Of a stretch of DNA of 41,317 nt, positions 28,423-39,246 are shown piece after piece; position 1 is the first letter of the stretch, and each line of letters begins with the position of its first letter. The translations under genes and the position numbers were made by a program. The DNA lies in contig CAJNDS010001019.1 of NCBI GenBank assembly GCA_905221605.1, positions 1 through 41,317 on the forward strand, read 5' to 3'. Source of the stretch: Symbiodinium natans (Eukaryota > Sar > Dinophyceae > Suessiales > Symbiodiniaceae). The notes below the pieces were generated by a model. The model made no database searches. It had not been told where the DNA came from and was given only the letters and a program-made list of their open reading frames with translations.

Positions 28423-29481
28423 TCACAGGCATATAAGCATTCCGAGCTGCACTTTCTCAACCACAAAGTTCGGCCACAGGAAGTCTGCATACCATGATTG
28501 TGTCTTGATGTTGTCGATGCCACCGTTCATCATCGGTAGACGTAAGTGCGGCATTTGGGCACAAAGGCCTTGGACAAGCTCGGAAGCACTCTCAAAGGCC
28601 AAGTCTGCAAAGGCCGTCTCGCTAACTCCCCGGTCGATGGAACTAAACACCTCGTCTCGCCTTCCAGAAAAAAGTCCTTGGCCGGACAGCAGCTCGAACA
28701 GGACGCAGCCCAAACCCCACCAGTCCACAGCAGCAGTGTGGCCGGTCTTCCTTACCATCTCGGGGGCCATGTACTCCGCTGTGCCCACAAAACTATAAGC
28801 ACGGCCACTGCAAAGCTTCGCGGATCCAAAATCACACAGCTTGCAGCAGCCACGGGCGTCCAACAACATGTTCTTGGGCTTCACATCTCTATGCATGATC
28901 TGCTTGGAGTGCATGTAGGAGAGCGCCTCCGCCACACACGCCACGTGTTCGCGAACCACCGCCGGGTTGCCCCAAAGGCTGGCAGAAGTATACACACCCA
29001 CGAGGTCTTGCAACACTTCCATCACAAGAACTGTGTTTGCCACAGACTCCACATGTCCGTAGAACCGGACAATGCACGGATGTCCTTGGCATATTTCGAG
29101 GGCTTCGCGCTCCACCTGTGCAGCGGCCTCAAGCTGGCGGTGCTTTAGCAGCTGGTGGGAAATCGTCTTGAGGGCGTACGATTTCCCGTCCTCCTCGTGC
29201 AGTGTGACATCACCAAACGCACCACTTCCCAGTTCACGTTTCGAAGCCATTGCTGCGGGCCCAAGCTCGGATTGAAGATCGAGTCCACGACAAGCTTCCA
29301 AACTCTGCGGAGGAGACGCTGAGCCGGCATCCAAGTTTGCAGGAACGAAGACGAAGTCTGCCCACCGCTGGCGCCGCTTTTCCTCCTCGTGGTCGAGCAG
29401 TGCAATCGTAGCGCTCGAACATACAGGGCACAGCAGCGAGGCATGCAGCGCGGACAGGATTACGGTTTCCAAGAAACCCAT
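28423..29481 (-). CDS. AGC-type Ser/Thr protein kinase, copy 8
   Basis: Intact, with ATG at 29481 and a predicted protein identical to copies 3, 5, 9 and 10. The HRD aspartate, DFG and APE are all present. It begins the longest uninterrupted run of intact units (copies 8-11). Spacer hairpin at 29669-29686 on its 5' side. Confidence 0.85.
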   Translation of the reverse strand: MGFLETVILSALHASLLCPVCSSATIALLDHEEEKRRQRWADFVFVPANLDAGSASPPQSLEACRGLDLQSELGPAAMASKRELGSGAFGDVTLHEEDGKSYALKTISHQLLKHRQLEAAAQVEREALEICQGHPCIVRFYGHVESVANTVLVMEVLQDLVGVYTSASLWGNPAVVREHVACVAEALSYMHSKQIMHRDVKPKNMLLDARGCCKLCDFGSAKLCSGRAYSFVGTAEYMAPEMVRKTGHTAAVDWWGLGCVLFELLSGQGLFSGRRDEVFSSIDRGVSETAFADLAFESASELVQGLCAQMPHLRLPMMNGGIDNIKTQSWYADFLWPNFVVEKVQLGMLICL

Positions 29482-30017
29482 CTTTGGAAGATCTGCGATT
29501 CTAACCGACACTGCTCGAAACAAACTAGCTGCAGAGGCGACAAACCATCCGTGCTCTAGCAAAGCGAGAGGAGCAGCGGTTAGCCCGGCCCCCTAGCATT
29601 TCAGAAGCGTGTCAGCTGTCTCCAAAAACTTTTCAGGTGTAATGTCCTGATATGTCGTGATGTGCAGCCTGCCTGTTTTCAGGCAGCGGTCAGACTGGCA
29701 AATGAAACTTCGAAAATGGAGCCGCAGCTCAAGCTTTCTTGAGCACACGCTCCAAGAACTTGGCCTGCGCCTTTGTCCTGCCGGCACTACCGGCACTGGA
29801 TGCACTGGCGTTGCATGAAGCTTGCGAGCTTGAGCTTGATGCTTGCGGCGGGATGCGGCTCTCACGAGAGGTCACCAAGAGCGTTGGCAGTGCTGTCTGG
29901 TGCCTCAGGTGCCATCATCATCGCAACTACCCTCTATAGGGACTCTAGCTACAGGAGGCTGCGGCAGCTTTCATCTTACGAGGAAGTATGCTTTAAGTGC
30001 TTAGCTGCACTGGTGGT

Positions 30018-31076
30018 TCACAGGCATATAAGCATTCCGAGCTGCACTTTCTCAACCACAAAGTTCGGCCACAGGAAGTCTGCATACCATGATTGTGTCT
30101 TGATGTTGTCGATGCCACCGTTCATCATCGGTAGACGTAAGTGCGGCATTTGGGCACAAAGGCCTTGGACAAGCTCGGAAGCACTCTCAAAGGCCAAGTC
30201 TGCAAAGGCCGTCTCGCTAACTCCCCGGTCGATGGAACTAAACACCTCGTCTCGCCTTCCAGAAAAAAGTCCTTGGCCGGACAGCAGCTCGAACAGGACG
30301 CAGCCCAAACCCCACCAGTCCACAGCAGCAGTGTGGCCGGTCTTCCTTACCATCTCGGGGGCCATGTACTCCGCTGTGCCCACAAAACTATAAGCACGGC
30401 CACTGCAAAGCTTCGCGGATCCAAAATCACACAGCTTGCAGCAGCCACGGGCGTCCAACAACATGTTCTTGGGCTTCACATCTCTATGCATGATCTGCTT
30501 GGAGTGCATGTAGGAGAGCGCCTCCGCCACACACGCCACGTGTTCGCGAACCACCGCCGGGTTGCCCCAAAGGCTGGCAGAAGTATACACACCCACGAGG
30601 TCTTGCAACACTTCCATCACAAGAACTGTGTTTGCCACAGACTCCACATGTCCGTAGAACCGGACAATGCACGGATGTCCTTGGCATATTTCGAGGGCTT
30701 CGCGCTCCACCTGTGCAGCGGCCTCAAGCTGGCGGTGCTTTAGCAGCTGGTGGGAAATCGTCTTGAGGGCGTACGATTTCCCGTCCTCCTCGTGCAGTGT
30801 GACATCACCAAACGCACCACTTCCCAGTTCACGTTTCGAAGCCATTGCTGCGGGCCCAAGCTCGGATTGAAGATCGAGTCCACGACAAGCTTCCAAACTC
30901 TGCGGAGGAGACGCTGAGCCGGCATCCAAGTTTGCAGGAACGAAGACGAAGTCTGCCCACCGCTGGCGCCGCTTTTCCTCCTCGTGGTCGAGCAGTGCAA
31001 TCGTAGCGCTCGAACATACAGGGCACAGCAGCGAGGCATGCAGCGCGGACAGGATTACGGTTTCCAAGAAACCCAT
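30018..31076 (-). CDS. AGC-type Ser/Thr protein kinase, copy 9
   Basis: Intact, with ATG at 31076 and stop TGA at 30018. The spacing to copies 8 and 10 is exactly 1595 bp, and the spacers look identical by eye, so the whole unit including non-coding DNA is homogenised. Splice-acceptor-like tract ends near 31151; hairpin at 31264-31281. Confidence 0.85.
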   Translation of the reverse strand: MGFLETVILSALHASLLCPVCSSATIALLDHEEEKRRQRWADFVFVPANLDAGSASPPQSLEACRGLDLQSELGPAAMASKRELGSGAFGDVTLHEEDGKSYALKTISHQLLKHRQLEAAAQVEREALEICQGHPCIVRFYGHVESVANTVLVMEVLQDLVGVYTSASLWGNPAVVREHVACVAEALSYMHSKQIMHRDVKPKNMLLDARGCCKLCDFGSAKLCSGRAYSFVGTAEYMAPEMVRKTGHTAAVDWWGLGCVLFELLSGQGLFSGRRDEVFSSIDRGVSETAFADLAFESASELVQGLCAQMPHLRLPMMNGGIDNIKTQSWYADFLWPNFVVEKVQLGMLICL

Positions 31077-31612
31077 CTTTGGAAGATCTGCGATTCTAAC
31101 CGACACTGCTCGAAACAAACTAGCTGCAGAGGCGACAAACCATCCGTGCTCTAGCAAAGCGAGAGGAGCAGCGGTTAGCCCGGCCCCCTAGCATTTCAGA
31201 AGCGTGTCAGCTGTCTCCAAAAACTTTTCAGGTGTAATGTCCTGATATGTCGTGATGTGCAGCCTGCCTGTTTTCAGGCAGCGGTCAGACTGGCAAATGA
31301 AACTTCGAAAATGGAGCCGCAGCTCAAGCTTTCTTGAGCACACGCTCCAAGAACTTGGCCTGCGCCTTTGTCCTGCCGGCACTACCGGCACTGGATGCAC
31401 TGGCGTTGCATGAAGCTTGCGAGCTTGAGCTTGATGCTTGCGGCGGGATGCGGCTCTCACGAGAGGTCACCAAGAGCGTTGGCAGTGCTGTCTGGTGCCT
31501 CAGGTGCCATCATCATCGCAACTACCCTCTATAGGGACTCTAGCTACAGGAGGCTGCGGCAGCTTTCATCTTACGAGGAAGTATGCTTTAAGTGCTTAGC
31601 TGCACTGGTGGT

Positions 31613-32671
31613 TCACAGGCATATAAGCATTCCGAGCTGCACTTTCTCAACCACAAAGTTCGGCCACAGGAAGTCTGCATACCATGATTGTGTCTTGATG
31701 TTGTCGATGCCACCGTTCATCATCGGTAGACGTAAGTGCGGCATTTGGGCACAAAGGCCTTGGACAAGCTCGGAAGCACTCTCAAAGGCCAAGTCTGCAA
31801 AGGCCGTCTCGCTAACTCCCCGGTCGATGGAACTAAACACCTCGTCTCGCCTTCCAGAAAAAAGTCCTTGGCCGGACAGCAGCTCGAACAGGACGCAGCC
31901 CAAACCCCACCAGTCCACAGCAGCAGTGTGGCCGGTCTTCCTTACCATCTCGGGGGCCATGTACTCCGCTGTGCCCACAAAACTATAAGCACGGCCACTG
32001 CAAAGCTTCGCGGATCCAAAATCACACAGCTTGCAGCAGCCACGGGCGTCCAACAACATGTTCTTGGGCTTCACATCTCTATGCATGATCTGCTTGGAGT
32101 GCATGTAGGAGAGCGCCTCCGCCACACACGCCACGTGTTCGCGAACCACCGCCGGGTTGCCCCAAAGGCTGGCAGAAGTATACACACCCACGAGGTCTTG
32201 CAACACTTCCATCACAAGAACTGTGTTTGCCACAGACTCCACATGTCCGTAGAACCGGACAATGCACGGATGTCCTTGGCATATTTCGAGGGCTTCGCGC
32301 TCCACCTGTGCAGCGGCCTCAAGCTGGCGGTGCTTTAGCAGCTGGTGGGAAATCGTCTTGAGGGCGTACGATTTCCCGTCCTCCTCGTGCAGTGTGACAT
32401 CACCAAACGCACCACTTCCCAGTTCACGTTTCGAAGCCATTGCTGCGGGCCCAAGCTCGGATTGAAGATCGAGTCCACGACAAGCTTCCAAACTCTGCGG
32501 AGGAGACGCTGAGCCGGCATCCAAGTTTGCAGGAACGAAGACGAAGTCTGCCCACCGCTGGCGCCGCTTTTCCTCCTCGTGGTCGAGCAGTGCAATCGTA
32601 GCGCTCGAACATACAGGGCACAGCAGCGAGGCATGCAGCGCGGACAGGATTACGGTTTCCAAGAAACCCAT
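31613..32671 (-). CDS. AGC-type Ser/Thr protein kinase, copy 10
   Basis: Protein as in copy 9, with ATG at 32671. The upstream spacer differs: after CAGCTGTC it reads CTGCCAAAATC instead of TCCAAAAAC and has GTCATG for GTAATG, which marks a spacer type shared in part with copies 6, 11 and 14. The exchange point between unit types therefore falls just upstream of this gene. Confidence 0.85.
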   Translation of the reverse strand: MGFLETVILSALHASLLCPVCSSATIALLDHEEEKRRQRWADFVFVPANLDAGSASPPQSLEACRGLDLQSELGPAAMASKRELGSGAFGDVTLHEEDGKSYALKTISHQLLKHRQLEAAAQVEREALEICQGHPCIVRFYGHVESVANTVLVMEVLQDLVGVYTSASLWGNPAVVREHVACVAEALSYMHSKQIMHRDVKPKNMLLDARGCCKLCDFGSAKLCSGRAYSFVGTAEYMAPEMVRKTGHTAAVDWWGLGCVLFELLSGQGLFSGRRDEVFSSIDRGVSETAFADLAFESASELVQGLCAQMPHLRLPMMNGGIDNIKTQSWYADFLWPNFVVEKVQLGMLICL

Positions 32672-33209
32672 CTTTGGAAGATCTGCGATTCTAACCGACA
32701 CTGCTCGAAACAAACTAGCTGCAGAGGCGACAAACCATCCGTGCTCTAGCAAAGCGAGAGGAGCAGCGGTTAGCCCGGCCCCCTAGCATTTCAGAAGCGT
32801 GTCAGCTGTCCTGCCAAAATCTTTTCAGGTGTCATGTCCTGATATGTCGTGATGTGCAGCCTGCCTGTTTTCAGGCAGCGGTCAGACTGGCAAATGAAAC
32901 TTCGAAAATGGAGCCGCAGCTCAAGCTTTCTTGAGCACACGCTCCAAGAACTTGGCCTGCGCCTTTGTCCTGCCGGCACTACCGGCACTGGATGCACTGG
33001 CGTTGCATGAAGCTTGCGAGCTTGAGCTTGATGCTTGCGGCGGGATGCGGCTCTCACGAGAGGTCACCAAGAGCGTTGGCAGTGCTGTCTGGTGCCTCAG
33101 GTGCCATCATCATCGCAACTACCCTCTATAGGGACTCTAGCTACAGGAGGCTGCGGCAGCTTTCATCTTACGAGGAAGTATGCTTTAAGTGCTTAGCTGC
33201 ACTGGTGGT

Positions 33210-34268
33210 TCACAGGCATATAAGCATTCCGAGCTGCACTTTCTCAACCACAAAGTTCGGCCACAGGAAGTCTGCATACCATGATTGTGTCTTGATGTTG
33301 TCGATGCCACCGTTCATCATCGGTAGACGTAGGTGCGGCATTTGGGCACAAAGGCCTTGGACAAGCTCGGAAGCACTCTCAAAGGCCAAGTCTGCAAAGG
33401 CCGTCTCGCTAACTCCCCGGTCGATGGAACTAAACACCTCGTCTCGCCTTCCAGAAAAAAGTCCTTGGCCGGACAGCAGCTCGAAAAGGACGCAGCCCAA
33501 ACCCCACCAGTCCACAGCAGCAGTGTGGCCGGTCTTCCTTACCATCTCGGGGGCCATGTACTCCGCTGTGCCCACAAAACTATAAGCACGGCCACTGCAA
33601 AGCTTCGCGGATCCAAAATCACACAGCTTGCAGCAGCCACGGGCGTCCAACAACATGTTCTTGGGCTTCACGTCTCTATGCATGATCTGCTTGGAGTGCA
33701 TGTAGGAGAGCGCCTCCGCCACACACGCCACGTGTTCGCGAACCACCGCCGGGTTGCCCCAAAGGCTGGCAGAAGTATACACACCCACGAGGTCTTGCAA
33801 CACTTCCATCACAAGCACTGTGTTTGCCACAGACTCCACATGTCCGTAGAACCGGACAATGCACGGATGTCCTTGGCATAATTCGAGGGCTTCGCGCTCC
33901 ACCTGTGCAGCGGCCTCAAGCTGGCGGTGCTTTAGCAGCTGGTGGGAAATCGTCTTGAGGGCGTACGATTTCCCGTCCTCCTCGTGCAGTGTGACATCAC
34001 CAAACGCACCACTTCCCAGTTCAGGTTTCGAAGCCATTGCTGCGGACCCAAGCTCGGATTGAAGATCGAGTCCACGACAAGCTTCCAAACTCTGCGGAGG
34101 AGACGCTGAGCCGGCATCCAAGTTTGCAGGAACGAAGACGAAGTCTGCCCACCGCTGGCGCCGCTTTTCCTCCTCGTGGTCGAGCAGTGCAATCGTAGCG
34201 CTCGAACATACAGGGCACAGCAGCGAGGCATGCAGCGCGGACAGGATTACGGTTTCCAAGAAACCCAT
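33210..34268 (-). CDS. AGC-type Ser/Thr protein kinase, copy 11 (diverged)
   Basis: Intact 352-codon frame from ATG 34268. It differs from the common type at P102S, R109P (just before the glycine loop) and I157L (after the alphaC helix), numbered as for copy 3. Upstream, a C-to-A change puts TGA in the extended frame (GAGCACTGATGG), so if the gene works the start must be the ATG used here, which supports this start for the other copies. The upstream spacer has the long form with TGCCCTTCAAGCACATGC. Confidence 0.85.
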   Translation of the reverse strand: MGFLETVILSALHASLLCPVCSSATIALLDHEEEKRRQRWADFVFVPANLDAGSASPPQSLEACRGLDLQSELGSAAMASKPELGSGAFGDVTLHEEDGKSYALKTISHQLLKHRQLEAAAQVEREALELCQGHPCIVRFYGHVESVANTVLVMEVLQDLVGVYTSASLWGNPAVVREHVACVAEALSYMHSKQIMHRDVKPKNMLLDARGCCKLCDFGSAKLCSGRAYSFVGTAEYMAPEMVRKTGHTAAVDWWGLGCVLFELLSGQGLFSGRRDEVFSSIDRGVSETAFADLAFESASELVQGLCAQMPHLRLPMMNGGIDNIKTQSWYADFLWPNFVVEKVQLGMLICL

Positions 34269-34829
34269 CTTTGGAAGATCTGCGATTCTAACCGACACTG
34301 CTCGAAACAAACTAGCTGCAGAGGCGACAAACCATCAGTGCTCTAGCAAAGCGAGAGGAGCAGCGGTTTGCCCGGCCCCCTAGCATTTCAGAAGCGTGTC
34401 AGCTGTCCTGCCCTTCAAGCACATGCAATCTCCAAAATCTTTTCAGGTGTCATGTCCTGATATGTCGTGATGTGCAGCCTGCCTGTTTTCAGGCAGCGGT
34501 CAGACTGGCAAATGAAACTTCGAAAATGGAGCCGCAGCTCAAGCTTTCTTGAGCACACGCTCCAAGAACTTGGCCTGCGCCTTTGTCCTGCCGGCACTAC
34601 CGGCACTGGATGCACTGGCGTTGCATGAAGCTTGCGAGCTTGAGCTTGATGCTTGCGGCGGGATGCGGCTCTCACGAGAGGTCACCAAGAGCGTTGGCAG
34701 TGCTGTCTGGTGCCTCAGGTGCCATCATCATCGCAACTACCCTCTATATAGGGACTCTAGCTACAGGAGGCTGCGGCAGCTTTCATCTTACGAGGAAGTA
34801 TGCTTTAAGTGCTTAGCTGCACTGGTGGT

Positions 34830-35955
34830 TCACAGGCATATAAGCATTCCGAGCTGCACTTTCTCAACCACAAAGTTCGGCCACAGGAAGTCTGCATACC
34901 ATGATTGTGTCTTGATGTTGTCGATGCCACCGTTCATCATCGGTAGACGTAAGTGCGGCATTTGGGCACAAAGGCCTTGGACAAGCTCGGAAGCACTCTC
35001 AAAGGCCAAGTCTGCAAAGGCCGTCTCGCTAACTCCCCGGTCGATGGAACTAAACACCTCGTCTCGCCTTCCAGAAAAAAGTCCTTGGCCGGACAGCAGC
35101 TCGAACAGGACGCAGCCCAAACCCCACCAGTCCACAGCAGCAGTGTACCATCTCGGGGGCCATGTACTCCGCTGTGCCCACAAAACTATAAGCACGGCCA
35201 CTGCAAAGCTTCGTGGATCCAAAATCACACAGCTTGCAGCAGCCACGGGCGTCCAACAACATGTTCTTGGGCTTCACATCTCTATGCATGATCTGCTTGG
35301 AGTGCATGTAGGAGAGCGCCTCCGCCACACACGCCACGTGTTCGCGAACCACCGCCGGGTTGCCCCAAAGGCTGGCAGAAGTATACACACCCACGAGGTC
35401 TTGCAACACTTCCATCACAAGAACTGTGTTTGCCACAGACTCCACATGTCCGTAGAACCGGACAATGCACGGATGTCCTTGGCATATTTCGAGGGCTTCG
35501 CGCTCCACCTGTGCAGCGGCCTCAAGCTGGCGGTGCTTTAGCAGCTGGTGGGAAATCGTCTTGAGGGCGTACGATTTCCCGTCCTCCTCGTGCAGTGTGA
35601 CATCACCAAACGCACCACTTCCCAGTTCACGTTTCGAAGCCATTGCTTCGGGCCCAAGCTCGGATTGAAGATCGAGTCCACGACAAGCTTCCAAACTCTG
35701 CGGAGGAGACGCTGAGCCGGCATCCAAGTTTGCAGGAACGAAGACGAAGTCTGCCCACCGCTGGCGCCGCTTTTCCTCCTCGTGGTGGAGCAGTGCAATC
35801 GTAGCGCTCGAACATACAGGGCACAGCAGCGAGGCATGCAGCGCGGACAGGATTACGGTTTCCAAGAAACCCATCTTTGGAAGATCTGCGATTCTAACCG
35901 ACACTGCTCGAAACAAACTAGCTGCAGAGGCGACAAACCATCCGTGCTCTAGCAA
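34830..35955 (-). pseudogene. Kinase copy 12, 14-nt deletion
   Basis: Complete from the N-terminus to APEMV, then a 14-nt deletion near 35146 (CAGTGTACCATC where intact copies have CAGTGTGGCCGG...ACCATC) shifts the frame before the DWWGLG helix, giving a 301-codon product with a foreign tail. The C-lobe remains readable in another frame to 34830. Missense changes D57H, A103E and A248T (next to DFG) add to the decay. Confidence 0.85.
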
Positions 35956-36410
35956 AGCGAGAGGAGCAGCGGTTAGCCCGGCCCCCTAGCATTTCAGAAG
36001 CGTGTCAGCTGTCTCCAAAAACTTTTCAGGTGTAATGTCCTGATATGTCGTGATGTGCAGCCTGCCTGTTTTCAGGCAGCGGTCAGACTGGCAAATGAAA
36101 CTTCGAAAATGGAGCCGCAGCTCAAGCTTTCTTGAGCACACGCTCCAAGAACTTGGCCTGCGCCTTTGTCCTGCCGGCACTACCGGCACTGGATGCACTG
36201 GCGTTGCATGAAGCTTGCGAGCTTGAGCTTGATGCTTGCGGCGGGATGCGGCTCTCACGAGAGGTCACCAAGAGCGTTGGCAGTGCTGTCTGGTGCCTCA
36301 GGTGCCATCATCATCGCAACTACCCTCTATAGGGACTCTAGCTACAGGAGGCTGCGGCAGCTTTCATCTTACGAGGAAGTATGCTTTAAGTGCTTAGCTG
36401 CACTGGTGGT

Positions 36411-36569
36411 TCACAGGCATATAAGCATTCCGAGCTGCACTTTCTCAACTACAAAGTTCGGCCACAGGAAGTCTGCATACCATGATTGTGTCTTGATGTT
36501 GTCGATGCCACCGTTCATCATCGGTAGACGTAAGTGCGGCATTTGGGCACAAAGGCCTTGGACAAGCTA
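36411..36569 (-). pseudogene. Kinase copy 13, C-terminal scrap
   Basis: Only the last 50 or so codons remain (to LICL and TGA at 36411). At 36569/36570 the sequence jumps from GGACAAGCT in the C-lobe straight back into spacer (ACCCTCTATAGGG), so spacer plus C-terminus are duplicated in tandem and the rest of this copy is deleted. Confidence 0.85.
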
Positions 36570-36657
36570 CCCTCTATAGGGACTCTAGCTACAGGAGGCT
36601 GCGGCAGCTTTCATCTTACGAGGAAGTATGCTTTAAGTGCTTAGCTGCACTGGTGGT

Positions 36658-37766
36658 TCACAGACATATAAGCATTCCGAGCTGCCCTTTCTCAACCACA
36701 AAGTTCTGCCACGGGAAGTCTGCATACCATGATTGTGTCTTGATGTTGTCGCTGCCACCGTTCATCATCGGTAGCCGTAGGTGCGGCATTTGGGCACAAA
36801 GGCCTTGGACAAGCTCGGAAGCACTCTCAAAGGCCAAGTCTGCAAAGGCCGTCTCGCTAGCTCCCCGGTCGATGGAACTAAACACCTCGTCTCGCCTTCC
36901 AGAAAAAAGTCCTTGGCCGGACAGCAGCTCGAACAGGACGCAGCCCAAACCCCACCAGTCCACAGCAGCAGTGTGGCCGGTCTTCCTTACCATCTCGGGG
37001 GCCATGTACTCCGCTGTGCCCACAAAACTATAAGCACGGCCACTGCAAAGCTTCGCGGATCCAAAATCACACAGCTTGCAGCAGCCACGGGCGTCCAACA
37101 ACATGTTCTTGGGCCTGCTTGGAGTGCATGTAGGACCTCGGAGAGCGCCTCCGCCACACACGCCACGTGTTCGCGAACCACCGCCGGGTTGCCCCAAAGG
37201 CTGGCAGAAGTATACACGCCCACGAGGTCTTGCAACACTTCCATCACAAGAACTGTGCTTGCCACAGACTCCACATGTCCGTAGAACCGGACAATGCACG
37301 GATGCCCTTGGCATATTTCGAGGGCTTCGCGCTCCACCTGTGCAGCTGCCTCAAGCTGGCGGTGCTTTAGCAGCTGGTGGGAAATCGTCTTGAGGGCGTA
37401 CGATTTCCCGTCCTCCTCGTGCAGTGTGACATCACCAAACGCACCACTTCCCAGTTCACGTTTCGAAGCCATTGCTGCGGGCCCAAGCTCGGATTGAAGA
37501 TCGAGTCCACGACAAGCTTGCAAACTCGGCGGAGGAGACGCTGAGCCTGCATCCAAGTTTGCAGGAACGAAGACGAAGTCTGCCCACCGCTGGCGCCGCT
37601 TTTCCTCCTCGTGGTCGAGCAGTGCAATCGTAGCGCTCGAACATACAGGGCACAGCAGCGAGGCATGCAGCGCGGACAGGATTACGGGTTCCAAAATATC
37701 CCATCTTTGGAAGATCTGCGATTCTAACCGACACTGCTCGAATGGAACTAGCTGCAGAGGCGACAA
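36658..37766 (-). pseudogene. Kinase copy 14, right-edge copy, HRD lost
   Basis: The most diverged copy. Around 37116 the stretch coding the H-R-D catalytic loop start is deleted and a few bases (ACCTCGG) are inserted nearby, so the catalytic Asp is gone and the frame is broken between 36987 and 37314. The N-terminal start segment is also altered (CCAAAATATCCCATC), and there are many single-base changes. Array homology continues in its spacer to about 38010. Confidence 0.85.
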
Positions 37767-38010
37767 ACCATCAGTGCTCTAGCAAAGCGAGAGGAGCAGT
37801 GGTTAGCCCGGCCCCCTAGCATTTCAGAAGCGTGTCAGCTGTCCTGCCCTGCAAGCACATGCAATCTCCAAAAACTTTTCAGGTGTCATGTCCTGATATG
37901 TCGTGATGTGCAGCCTGCCTGTTTTCAGGCAGCGGTCAGACTGGCAAATGAAACTTCGAAAATGGAGCCGCAGCTCAAGCTTTCTTGAGCACACGCTCCA
38001 AGAACTTGGC

Positions 38011-38240
38011 CGGCACCTTTGCTTTTTGCTGGATGAAAAAGCAGTAGCTAGAGAATCCAAGGAGTGCTGATTGTTTTGGTGTTTTTGTTTGTTGCTTGCT
38101 CCTTTTTGTTTCGGGGGAAGAGAATACCGTAAACAACAACATTTGCGATTATTGAAAAGCAGAAACTTCTGTACTTTACGATTTTGCTACCCAAAAGCTG
38201 CAGATACTGTAAATCACTCTTAAGGAGCGGTCTGGGCTCA
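38011..38240. other. Junction from array to unique DNA
   Basis: After GAACTTGGCC the spacer homology stops and unrelated, AT-richer sequence with T-runs follows. No gene or repeat is recognised. Confidence 0.5.
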
Positions 38241-38395
38241 GCTTGGCAGCTTGGCAGCATCGGCCTCATCAGTTCGACATAAGTTTCACTCGCATTGCTT
38301 TGCAGGAGGTCTGGGGAGGCTGGGTTCGGCGACGACGACGCAACTCTTCCTCCAATCCGCTTTGCATGAAATCGCTGGCTTGGGAAAGGCCGAAT

Positions 38396-39188
38396 TCAAA
38401 CATCCATGGCACCCTCAACTAAGGCCTTGATGTCCTTGATCCCCCACAAGCTCGCGCAAAGGTCTAGAGCCTGCAGCTTGAAGCGTCTTGAGCACCGAAG
38501 TTTCAGGGTCGGGGTTTTGGGCTACCAGGCTTACTCTCCGAAGCCCTAAACCCCAAAATGCCTCTGCTCGGGGGCGACGGAAGGTGAGTGCCGAAGCCGA
38601 GAGGACGACAAGGGCCCTGCCACAGGCCAAGGGCGAGGGAAATAGGATCGTGCGCTTTCGGTGAGCTCATTTGTTTTAGATTAGTGTCCAGGTAGCCCTG
38701 CGGCGGAGCAGGTTTATGATTAACAATTGTTGGGCCCCTTGTGCCTGTGTCCCGCATCTAGATGGCACCGATTTCGGAGTTTCGGTTGCATTAGGCTGAG
38801 TCCGCAGCATTCCAGACTCCGAAATCAGTTCATTCCTGGCGTGGCGAAACCTCACCACCCTCCAAGCCAGCCCAAGTCCGTTCCTTGAGATCAGGCTTGC
38901 ATGGATCCGTAATATGGGCCTGGATCGTATGGAGACCGAAGCTTCCCCCCTCCAGAGGCCCCAGAGCTCTCGCAATCCTATGCCACAAAACCTGCGCTTC
39001 TTCTTGGAAGCTGCGAGCCAGCTTCTGAGACTTGCGTCACGAAGCCTTTCAGGAACAGAACAAAGCAGCTACAGCATGCAATCACTCTCACAGATCTGAA
39101 GCTCAACTCTACCCTGAGCCTCTTTTGGCTAGCTGCACGGCCAAGAAGTAGGCGTCCACCGAGGCACCCATTCCCATTCCCACCCTGA
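38396..39188 (-). CDS. Exon-like blocks of an unknown minus-strand gene
   Basis: Three blocks look coding. (a) 39188-39113, after a GATGCAG acceptor, reads RVGMGMGASVDAYFLAVQLA and ends near a GGGTAGAG donor. (b) 39024-38830, after GTCTCAG, reads KLARSFQEEAQVLWHRIARA, goes on LGPLEGGSFGLHTIQAHI, and ends SPRQE-TGA or at a CAG/GAATGA donor. (c) 38470-38396, after CTGCAG, reads ALDLCASLWGIKDIKALVEG and AMDV-TGA. I could not join them in phase, so exon order and completeness are open. No family is recognised. They lie just upstream, in transcription order, of the kinase array and downstream of the five-exon model. Confidence 0.3.
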
Positions 39189-39246
39189 CTGCATCGGCGG
39201 ATTTCCAAGGTCGGGGGTCCCTCCAACCATGAAAGACTCGCGATGT

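Larger units (their letters stand above)
16658..38010 (-). repeat. Tandem array of protein kinase genes, period about 1595 bp
   Basis: About 13.4 head-to-tail units, all read on the minus strand. Start-to-start distances of full units are 1595 (22466 to 24061, 28423 to 30018, 30018 to 31613) or 1597. A unit holds a roughly 1.06-kb kinase frame and a 0.45-kb spacer. Homology begins abruptly at 16658, inside the kinase C-lobe, and ends near 38010, inside a spacer. Copies are numbered 1-14 from left to right below. Central copies 3, 5, 8, 9 and 10 give the same protein; outer copies are broken, the expected picture under repeated unequal exchange. Long plus-strand frames of 200-206 codons inside each unit are antisense shadows. 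Confidence 0.95.
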
